Origin: Spirochaetaceae bacterium
Lineage (GTDB): Bacteria > Spirochaetota > Spirochaetia > DSM-27196 > SLST01
Assembly (NCBI GenBank): GCA_007129695.1
Contig: SKVA01000380.1
Location: 1 to 10,480 of the forward strand
DNA: 10,480 bases
Direction: 5' to 3'
Position numbers and translations under genes: made by a program. The notes under the pieces were generated by a model. That model saw nothing but the letters and a program-made list of their open reading frames with translations. It had not been told where the DNA came from and ran no database searches. Below, one piece after another: positions 1-5,399 of this stretch. Numbering within the stretch: position 1 is the first letter of the stretch; every line of letters begins with the position of its first letter.

Positions 1-117
1 CTTGGGCTGCTGCCGGTCTTCTGGGCCGCCGTGCTGCACAATGCGACCACCGTCATGGTCGTGGCCAACTCGACCAGGCTTCTGTCGTACGATCTGAGCA
101 GGGGAGGGAAGACGTAG
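1..117 (+). CDS. P1B-type heavy-metal-translocating ATPase, C-terminal end only
   Basis: The reading frame is open from the first base of the window and stops at TAG 115-117, giving the last 38 residues of a larger protein. The segment has the classic end of a P1B metal ATPase: a final membrane helix (LLPVFWAAVLHNATTVMVV) followed by N-S-x-R-L-L, matching the 'LHNxxTxxVVxNSxRLL' ending of CadA/ZntA/CtpC/CopA-like pumps. Such pumps couple ATP hydrolysis to export of transition metals across the cytoplasmic membrane. The metal-selectivity motifs of helices 4-6 and the DKTG phosphorylation site are outside the window, so the metal cannot be read. The next gene starts inside its stop codon, which implies one operon and translational coupling. 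The DtxR/MntR-like regulator three genes downstream makes Mn, Fe or a related divalent ion a reasonable guess. Confidence 0.85.
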   Translation, partial: LGLLPVFWAAVLHNATTVMVVANSTRLLSYDLSRGGKT

Positions 118-944
118 TGGGAATGTACGGGCTCACGATACTGCACCACGTCCCGGGCCGGGTGCGGTTGCGGTGCGATCCGGCGCTGACATCGTTCGAT
201 GACATCGAACGGCTTGTCCGGGCGCACGACGGGATCGCCACGCTGGCGTACAGCCCCGTCTCCAGGTCGATGACGATTCGCTTCGACCCGACTTGCATCG
301 ACGTGAGCGAACTCGTGCTGCGTATTGCGATGGCCGTCGGCGTCGTCTCCGGGTTGCAGCCTGTATCGATCGACACCACACCGACGCGCGAGTCGATCGA
401 CGCGTACGGATTGCTGTCAGGCGCAACGATCGTCGGGGCAGCCGTGGGTGCGCTCGTCGGCGTTGCTGCTCCGACGGCTCGCATCCTTACAACGACGGCG
501 GGTATTGGAACGGCCCTGGCGATCATCAGTCACGCGTGGCGTGAGTACCATCAGCGGGGTGACTTCCACCCCGAAACGCTGTCGGTCGTCTATCTGGCCG
601 GCGCGTTCGCTCGCGGCGCGGTGCTTCCGGCGGCTGCGGTCGCGTGGCTCGCGACGTTCGCGCGTCACCTGACCGGAACCGCGCCCGAGCGCTACGTCGT
701 TCAGGCCAATCGCGGCGACGTCGCCGGGCACTACGACGTTACAGTGAAGAGTCACCGCGCGAGCGAGCGCGGAGATTCGCTGATTCACTTCGCATCGTCG
801 TTGTTCACGGATCTGGTTGGTGGCTCCACACACTCTCCGGGCAGTTTTCTGGATCAGATGCGGCAGATGTCACGACGCCACGACTCGATGCTCGAGGGGC
901 TCGATGGGTCTGATCGAACGATCAAGTTTGCGATAGATACATAG
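117..944 (+). CDS. Membrane protein with cysteine-less HMA_2-like domain (metal ATPase partner)
   Basis: A 275-residue protein. The GTG start at 117 overlaps the upstream TAG (TAGTG) and sits 8 nt after a strong GGGGAGGG site at 101-108. An in-frame ATG at 123 would be too far from that site. Residues 5-85 look like a ferredoxin-fold heavy-metal-associated domain of the HMA_2 kind: HHVPGRVRLRC (10-20) takes the place of the usual CxxC metal loop, followed by a helix, a GI-x4-YSP strand turn and 'SMTIRFDP'. Residues about 98-138 and 153-184 are hydrophobic, Ala/Gly-rich membrane segments. The last 90 residues are soluble and polar. HMA_2-like proteins are known next to P-type ATPases, where a scaffold or metal-handling role is suspected. 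The only cysteines are C20 and C60, so classical soft-metal CxxC chemistry is absent; H10, H11 and C20 are possible ligands. The family call is good, but the role is inferred. Confidence 0.7.
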   Translation: MGMYGLTILHHVPGRVRLRCDPALTSFDDIERLVRAHDGIATLAYSPVSRSMTIRFDPTCIDVSELVLRIAMAVGVVSGLQPVSIDTTPTRESIDAYGLLSGATIVGAAVGALVGVAAPTARILTTTAGIGTALAIISHAWREYHQRGDFHPETLSVVYLAGAFARGAVLPAAAVAWLATFARHLTGTAPERYVVQANRGDVAGHYDVTVKSHRASERGDSLIHFASSLFTDLVGGSTHSPGSFLDQMRQMSRRHDSMLEGLDGSDRTIKFAIDT

Positions 945-956
945 GAGGAAGACAGA

Positions 957-1217
957 ATGGCTATCACGAGTAATCACGTAACCGGGTTCGTTGTCGGTCT
1001 GGGCGTTGCCGCAGCCGGCTACTACGCGTACACACAGAATCGGACGAAGATCGACACGTTCCTGAGATCGCAGGGCATCCGCGTTCCCGAGCGACATCCG
1101 ACCGACGCGGGCTCGCTGTCGTTCGAGGAGCTCGTTGCAGAGAAGGAGCGGCTCGAAGATCTCATAGCCGAGCGTGAATACGAGCGCGAAGCGAAAGCAG
1201 CTCCCGAGCCGAAGTAG
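957..1217 (+). CDS. Small single-span membrane protein with coiled-coil tail, in metal ATPase operon
   Basis: An 86-residue protein with an excellent AGGAGG at 943-948, 8 nt before the ATG and overlapping the upstream stop. Residues 9-25 form one glycine/alanine-rich membrane helix (GFVVGLGVAAAGYYAY). Residues 26-45 are basic and polar. Residues 54-80 are a charged, Glu-rich amphipathic helix (SFEELVAEKERLEDLIAERE), probably a short coiled coil facing the cytoplasm. I do not recognise a named family. By architecture and position it recalls the small one-helix accessory proteins of some P1B pumps, such as PacL1/Rv3269 beside mycobacterial CtpC. However, it lacks the histidine-rich metal-binding tail known there and has only two histidines (H7, H47), so homology is not claimed. 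A role as pump partner or scaffold is an inference from the tight operon. Confidence 0.65.
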   Translation: MAITSNHVTGFVVGLGVAAAGYYAYTQNRTKIDTFLRSQGIRVPERHPTDAGSLSFEELVAEKERLEDLIAEREYEREAKAAPEPK

Positions 1218-1237
1218 CTCGGACGCATGATCGAAGC

Positions 1238-1915
1238 GTGAGCGTTACCACTGAAGACTACCTGAAGCGGATCTTCATCGCGTCGGAGGGTACCGATCGG
1301 ACGCTCATCGGACTCGGTGAGGTCGCGAGCGCGCTCGGCGTCACCCCGGGTACCGTCACGACGATGATGAAGAGCCTGAGCGACGCCGGGCTCGTCGACT
1401 ACCGGCCGCGGTCGGGAGTCGTGCTGACCGACGCGGGTCGACGCGAAGCGCTCGATGTGCTCCGCCGTCATCGTCTCATCGAGCTCTTTCTGGTAGAGGT
1501 CCTCAAGCTCGACTGGGCGGAGGTCCACGAGGAGGCCGAGGTGCTCGAGCACGCGGTGAGCGACCGCCTGCTCCGGCGAATCGACGAGCTTCTCGGGCAT
1601 CCGACGACCGATCCTCACGGGGATCCGATTCCCGACTCCGACGGGTTGATCGTCCATTCTGAAGGGCCAACCCTCGCAGAGGTCGCCGCACCGGCCACGG
1701 TTCGGCTTGTACGGGTCGAGCACGACGACAGCGGCTTTCTGGTCTTTCTCAAGGGCGCCGGGCTGATCCCCGGTGCGGCCGTGGAAGTGGTCGAACGCGA
1801 CGCCGACGCCGGCACCGTCACGGTCGCGACCGCCGGTCAGCGCCGGTCTCTCAGCTTCCAGGTTGCTGAGCGGCTGCGTGTAGAGGTCGTGTCCGCCGGA
1901 CGTTCGCGTGGCTGA
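1238..1915 (+). CDS. DtxR/MntR-family metal-dependent transcriptional regulator
   Basis: A 225-residue protein with the full three-domain plan. Residues 1-62 are a winged helix (EDYLKRIF at the start, TPGTVTTMMKSL as recognition helix, PRSGVVLT wing). Residues 65-135 are the metal-binding and dimerisation helices. Residues about 148-217 are an SH3/FeoA-like domain. By alignment from memory to DtxR and MntR, the ancillary site is intact (H78, E82, H97) and the primary site uses E101, E104 and H105 plus D7. Asp and Glu at the positions of DtxR Met10 and Cys102 are the MntR-like choices, pointing to manganese. The second MntR N-terminal glutamate is a lysine (K10). Apo protein does not bind DNA; metal-loaded dimers repress. 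GTG 1238 is chosen because homology begins at once. Its ribosome site is weak, and it follows the previous stop by 20 nt. It probably controls this operon, whose promoter lies upstream of the window. Confidence 0.92.
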   Translation: MSVTTEDYLKRIFIASEGTDRTLIGLGEVASALGVTPGTVTTMMKSLSDAGLVDYRPRSGVVLTDAGRREALDVLRRHRLIELFLVEVLKLDWAEVHEEAEVLEHAVSDRLLRRIDELLGHPTTDPHGDPIPDSDGLIVHSEGPTLAEVAAPATVRLVRVEHDDSGFLVFLKGAGLIPGAAVEVVERDADAGTVTVATAGQRRSLSFQVAERLRVEVVSAGRSRG

Positions 1916-1963
1916 CATCGACGGCGCAACGCCCTCACGCGGTCACGTATCTGATCATCCGGA

Positions 1964-1994
1964 TTGTGACGCCGTAGGGCGTGCGTGTTAGAGT
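1964..1994 (+). promoter_or_regulatory. Putative leaderless promoter of the sulfatase gene
   Basis: TTGTGA (1964-1969) and TAGAGT (1989-1994, four of six matches to TATAAT) are separated by 19 bp, slightly long. The -10 box ends only 6 nt before ATG 2001, and no Shine-Dalgarno site precedes the ATG, so transcription would begin at or next to the start codon. The 85-bp gap also holds the palindromes TGATCA (1952-1957) and ATCCGGAT (1957-1964), and GTCAC/GTGAC arms (1942-1946, 1966-1970), which could be operator pieces but are short enough to be chance. No terminator for the preceding regulator gene is visible here. Confidence 0.45.
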
Positions 1995-2000
1995 AAGCGG

Positions 2001-3416
2001 ATGGCATTCCCGAACATCCTGCTCATCCACAGCGACCAGCATCGGTACGACGCCGTCGCGTCGAACGGAAATGGCCTGATCCGCACCCCGAACCTCGATC
2101 GCCTCGCCGCCGACGGGGCGAGCTTCGTCCACGCGTTCTCGACCTGCCCAGTCTGCACGCCCGCGCGCGCGAGTCTGATGACCGGCGCGTGGCCCACGAC
2201 GCACCGGTCGCTCTGTATCCCGACCTCGGATTTCTGGCAGCCGGCGCGACGCGAGCTACCCGTTCTTACCGAGCTCCTCAGCGCCGCGGGCTACTACGTC
2301 GGGATGGTCGGAAAGTACCATCAGGAGCTCGAAGGCGATCCGACCGATCACGGCGTGGCCGACTATATCCCGACCGGCGCGTATCGCAGCTGGTGTACGG
2401 AGCATGGCCTCCCCGCGCCCGACCGACGGATGGGGCTGTTCGGCGCGGTCATGGACGATCGGCCCGCCGACGCGAGCCCGGTCGCGTTCCAGGCCGACCG
2501 CGTCATCGAGCTTCTGGACCGGGCGTCGGTCGGCGCGAAGGCGGGGACTCCCTTCCTGATCCGGTGGGATCCGCCCGAGCCGCACCTGCCGTGCCGCCCG
2601 CCGAAGGCGTTTCTGGACGTGTACGACGGAGTGTCGATTCCTCCGTGGCCGAGCTTCCCCGATTCGCTCGACGGCAAACCAGAGCCGCAACGCCGGCAGC
2701 ACTCGATGTGGGGTACCGGTGGGTGGGACTGGAAGCGGTGGGAGCCGTTCGTCAGGCTCTACTACGCGCAGGTGACCGAACTCGACCACCACATCGGCCG
2801 GGTCCTGGACCGGATCGACGCGGCCGGGCCGGGCGACAACACGCTCGTGATCTACTCGACCGATCACGGTGACTTCTGCGGGGGTCACGGGCTGATGGAC
2901 AAGCACTTCAGCATGTACGATGACATCATGCGCGTTCCGCTCATCGTACGATGGCCGGATCGAGTCGCCGCGGGCCTCCGACCCAACGGCTTCGTGAGCC
3001 AGGAGATCGATATAGCGCGGACGATCCTGTCGGCCGCGGGAGTCGCCGTGCCCGAGAGCTTTGTCGGCGTCGATCTGGTGGAGCAGACGGCAGGGCGTGC
3101 GCCTTCCCGCGACGACATCTTCGGCCAGTACTTCGGCACCGAAAGCGCGATGTACTCGTCGCGGATGGTACGCGACCGGTCGTGGAAGTACGTGTGGAAC
3201 CCGCTTCACGGTGATGAGCTCTACCACCTGGACGCCGATCCCGGCGAGCTCGTGAACCTCATCCACGATCCCGCGTGCAGCGACCAGCTCGCGCGACTGC
3301 GGCGCAAGCTCGTCGACTGGATGGAGTCGGTAGGCGACCGGCTCCTCAATCTCTGGACCAGAGTCGAGCTCTTAGGCGAGCCGAACGCGTGGCAACGCGC
3401 CGTCGAAGGTCTATGA
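2001..3416 (+). CDS. Cysteine-type sulfatase (S1 family), probably cytoplasmic
   Basis: A 471-residue alkaline-phosphatase-superfamily hydrolase. Signature C52-T-P-A-R56 (CTPARASLMTG) is the Cys-type sulfatase motif in which cysteine is converted to formylglycine, the catalytic nucleophile. Further signs are N-terminal metal ligands in SDQHR (D12), G-K105-Y-H107 after 'YYVGMV', H195 in EPHLP, D288-H289 in STDHGD, and K301 in GLMDKHFSMYD. The SDQHRYD start and short C-terminus resemble choline sulfatase and phosphonate/arylsulfate monoesterase relatives more than large polysaccharide sulfatases, but the substrate cannot be read. There is no signal peptide, so it should act in the cytoplasm on an imported ester. 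The start is the first ATG, directly on the family's N-terminus. No sulfatase-maturing enzyme (FGE or anSME) is in the window. It ends 19 bp from the convergent nadA, with no clear terminator between. Confidence 0.93.
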   Translation: MAFPNILLIHSDQHRYDAVASNGNGLIRTPNLDRLAADGASFVHAFSTCPVCTPARASLMTGAWPTTHRSLCIPTSDFWQPARRELPVLTELLSAAGYYVGMVGKYHQELEGDPTDHGVADYIPTGAYRSWCTEHGLPAPDRRMGLFGAVMDDRPADASPVAFQADRVIELLDRASVGAKAGTPFLIRWDPPEPHLPCRPPKAFLDVYDGVSIPPWPSFPDSLDGKPEPQRRQHSMWGTGGWDWKRWEPFVRLYYAQVTELDHHIGRVLDRIDAAGPGDNTLVIYSTDHGDFCGGHGLMDKHFSMYDDIMRVPLIVRWPDRVAAGLRPNGFVSQEIDIARTILSAAGVAVPESFVGVDLVEQTAGRAPSRDDIFGQYFGTESAMYSSRMVRDRSWKYVWNPLHGDELYHLDADPGELVNLIHDPACSDQLARLRRKLVDWMESVGDRLLNLWTRVELLGEPNAWQRAVEGL

Positions 3417-3435
3417 ACCTGTACCCGTAGCGCGG

Positions 3436-4500
3436 TCAGCCGATCTCGATCATCCGACGAACCGATTGCTCGGCACGACGCCTGAGGTCTTCGTCGAGGT
3501 CGACAACGTAGCGCGTCTGTTCGAGCGCCGCGAGCGTCTGCTCCATCGTGATCTCGTTCATGTGCGGGCAGCGGATGCTGCACAGCCGAACCATCTCGCG
3601 GTCGGGGTTCTCCGCGGCGATGTTGTCGCCCATCGAACATTCGGTCAGCAGCAGGTAGCGCGCGGCCTTCACGTCGCGTACGTACGCGATCATCGCGCCG
3701 GTGCTGCCGGAGAAGTCGGACGCGGCGACGACCTCCGGGCTGCACTCGGGGTGCGCGAGCACGACGACGTCGGGCAGCTGCCGGCGTACATTCGCGATGT
3801 CTTCGACGGTGAACTGCTCGTGGACCTCGCAGCGGCCGTGCCACCCGATCATCTCGTACTCGACGTCGGCACCGGCTGCGGCATCCGCCGCTTGCGTCGT
3901 CGCTGAGACAGGCGTCCGGCTCGGGATGATGATCCGCTTGCCGGTCTCCTTCGCGACGTTCTTCGCCAGGTACTCGTCGGGGAGGAAGATGATCCGGTCG
4001 GTTCCAAGGCTTTCGACGACCTTCGCGGCGTTACCCGACGTGCAGCAGATGTCGCTCTCCGCCTTGACGTCTGCGTACGTATTCACGTACGTGACGACCG
4101 GTACCCCCGGGTACTTCGCGCGCAGCGCGCGGACGTCTTCGGCCGTGATGCTCTCGGCGAGCGAGCAACCCGCCTTCGGCGACGGGACGAGCACCGTCTT
4201 GGTCGGATTCAGGATCTTCGCGGTCTCCGCCATGAACCGCACGCCGCAGAAGACGATGATGTCCTTGTCGGTCGTCGCGGCCTTCCGGCACAGCTCAAGC
4301 GAATCACCCTTGAAGTCGGGGATCGAGTGGAAGAGCGCGGCCTCCATGTAGTTGTGCCCCAGGATCACCGCGTTGCGCTCTTCCTTGAGCCGGAGTATGC
4401 GGTGAGCGAGCTCGGCCTTGATCTGGAGTTCCGCGTCGGGAACGATATCGTGAAGCTTCTCACGAAGACGCTCGTAGAGCGCCGATACGTCGGGTTTCAT
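3436..4500 (-). CDS. nadA: Quinolinate synthase (NadA)
   Basis: A 354-residue Fe-S enzyme that condenses iminoaspartate with dihydroxyacetone phosphate to give quinolinate in de novo NAD synthesis. The three cluster ligands are readable: C85 (VFCGVRFMAE), C224 (HGRCEVHEQF) and C311 (CPHMNEIT), equivalent to E. coli C113, C200 and C297. Other family marks are LGHNYMEAALFHS (47-59, substrate-binding His/Tyr), GDSLEL, GCSLAES (111-117), TYVNTYADVKAESDICCTS (137-155) and HPECSPEV (250-257). An Ala-rich insertion (about 198-213) precedes the second ligand, as in longer NadA forms. The ATG at 4500 is preceded by GGAG four bases away, but that GGAG directly follows the predicted -10 box. The gene is divergent from nadC-nadB, so the pathway is complete but split over two transcripts. 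Confidence 0.98.
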   Translation of the reverse strand: MKPDVSALYERLREKLHDIVPDAELQIKAELAHRILRLKEERNAVILGHNYMEAALFHSIPDFKGDSLELCRKAATTDKDIIVFCGVRFMAETAKILNPTKTVLVPSPKAGCSLAESITAEDVRALRAKYPGVPVVTYVNTYADVKAESDICCTSGNAAKVVESLGTDRIIFLPDEYLAKNVAKETGKRIIIPSRTPVSATTQAADAAAGADVEYEMIGWHGRCEVHEQFTVEDIANVRRQLPDVVVLAHPECSPEVVAASDFSGSTGAMIAYVRDVKAARYLLLTECSMGDNIAAENPDREMVRLCSIRCPHMNEITMEQTLAALEQTRYVVDLDEDLRRRAEQSVRRMIEIG

Positions 4501-4508
4501 TTCGCTCC

Positions 4509-4537
4509 AGCGTACGCAAACCGATTGTTAGGGTCAA
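4509..4537 (-). promoter_or_regulatory. nadA promoter, interlocked with the nadC promoter
   Basis: On the minus strand TTGACC (complement of 4532-4537) and TACGCT (complement of 4509-4514) are separated by exactly 17 bp, a good sigma-70 layout. The -10 box ends 8 nt before the nadA ATG, so the transcript should be leaderless or have only a couple of untranslated bases. Its -35 box lies inside the -35/-10 spacer of the opposing nadC promoter, so polymerase or a repressor bound here would affect both directions. Confidence 0.6.
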
Positions 4538-4554
4538 GTTAAACGTCGTAGTAT
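4525..4554 (+). promoter_or_regulatory. nadC-nadB promoter, leaderless type
   Basis: TTGTTA (4525-4530) and TAGTAT (4549-4554, five of six matches to TATAAT) are separated by 18 bp. Only 5 nt separate the -10 box from ATG 4560, and there is no Shine-Dalgarno site, so the mRNA should start at or within the first codons. The second ATG at 4563 would then be a possible actual initiator. An imperfect dyad could be drawn around GGTCAAGTTAAAC (4532-4544), vaguely like NAD-repressor operators, but the arms match poorly, so no operator is called. Confidence 0.55.
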
Positions 4555-4559
4555 CGCGT

Positions 4560-5399
4560 ATGATGCAATCCGACTTCCAGCCGCTCGTCGACGCGGCGCT
4601 TGCCGAGGATCTGAGTGACGCCGGCGACGTTACGTCTGCCGCGCTCTTCAGCGACGAGGTCATGACGGCTACGCTCGTAAGCAAGGATACCGGTGTTCTG
4701 GCCGGTGCAGACGTATTCGCGGCGGTGTTTCGCACCGTCGATCCGGAGACGATGGTGGACCTTTCCGTTGCCGACGGGGCGACCCTCGAACCCGGTGCAC
4801 GCATCGCGACTGTCCGTGGACGAGCCGTGTCGGTGCTGTCGGCTGAGCGCGTCGCGCTGAACTTCGTGGGGTACCTGTCGGGCATCGCAACCGCGACCCG
4901 AACGCTCGTCGACGAAGCCGCGCGCGGTGGCAACGCGGTGATCCTGGATACGCGGAAGACCCTCCCCGGATTTCGCGCGCTCGCGAAGTACGCGGTCGGC
5001 GTCGGAGGCGCGTCGAACCATAGGATGGGGCTCTACGACATGGTGATGCTCAAGGACAACCACATAGACCGGGCCGGGTCGATCACCGACGCGGTCGCTC
5101 GCGTTCGGTCGCGCTGGGCCGACCGATTCCGGATCGAGGTCGAGTGCCGGACGCTCGACGACGTGCGCGAGGCGAAGGGGCTCGGCGTCGACGTGATCAT
5201 GCTCGACAACATGTCGCCGGACGACATGCGCGAAGCGGTCGCGATTTGCGGTGGTATCCCGCCGCTCGAGGCGTCGGGCAACATCGACGTTCGCACGGTG
5301 CGCGACGTGAGCGCGACCGGGGTCGACTTCATATCGTCGGGCGCGATCACGCACTCGGTGCGCTCGTTCGACTTCTCGCTTCGGACGGTGGTCGCGTGA
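4560..5399 (+). CDS. nadC: Nicotinate-nucleotide pyrophosphorylase, carboxylating (NadC)
   Basis: A 279-residue quinolinate phosphoribosyltransferase that makes nicotinate mononucleotide, CO2 and pyrophosphate from quinolinate and PRPP. Family motifs run in order: EDLSDAGDVTS (16-26), ERVALNFVGYLSGIAT (96-111), DTRKTLPGFR (130-139), KYAVGVGGASNHRMGL (143-158), MLKDNH (163-168), VECRTLDD (194-201), VIMLDNMSP (212-220), EASGNI (237-242) and DFISSGAITHS (256-266). The substrate- and phosphate-binding basic residues (R97, R132, K134, H154, R155, K165) are all present. Two adjacent ATGs (4560, 4563) are possible starts and differ by one residue. The stop overlaps the nadB start by 4 nt, so translation is coupled. 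Length and motifs are normal. Confidence 0.98.
   Translation: MMQSDFQPLVDAALAEDLSDAGDVTSAALFSDEVMTATLVSKDTGVLAGADVFAAVFRTVDPETMVDLSVADGATLEPGARIATVRGRAVSVLSAERVALNFVGYLSGIATATRTLVDEAARGGNAVILDTRKTLPGFRALAKYAVGVGGASNHRMGLYDMVMLKDNHIDRAGSITDAVARVRSRWADRFRIEVECRTLDDVREAKGLGVDVIMLDNMSPDDMREAVAICGGIPPLEASGNIDVRTVRDVSATGVDFISSGAITHSVRSFDFSLRTVVA

Noticed and set aside
1227..1241. Five-codon mini-frame (ATG ATC GAA GCG TGA) whose stop overlaps the regulator GTG
   Set aside because: It resembles a coupling leader peptide but has no ribosome site and is short enough to be chance.
1022..1918. A 298-codon minus-strand frame over the DtxR-family gene
   Set aside because: The plus strand carries a clear metalloregulator here; the minus translation is charged and motif-free.
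1969..1982. ACGCC/GGCGT hairpin between the -35 and -10 upstream of the sulfatase
   Set aside because: A five-base stem without a following T run; too short for a terminator and only weakly suggestive as an operator.
2189..2872. A 227-codon plus-strand frame in another phase of the sulfatase gene
   Set aside because: Arg-rich translation typical of an out-of-frame GC-rich read; no frameshift is needed, because the sulfatase frame is intact.
2256..3266. A 336-codon minus-strand frame within the sulfatase gene
   Set aside because: Antisense shadow of a convincingly conserved sulfatase; no recognisable domain and no ribosome site.
3417..3435. Terminator between the convergent sulfatase and nadA genes
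   Set aside because: The 19-bp gap has no inverted repeat or T run.
4525..4548. Possible NrtR- or NadR-like dyad in the nadA-nadC gap
   Set aside because: The arms match at only about four of six central positions; not enough to name an operator.
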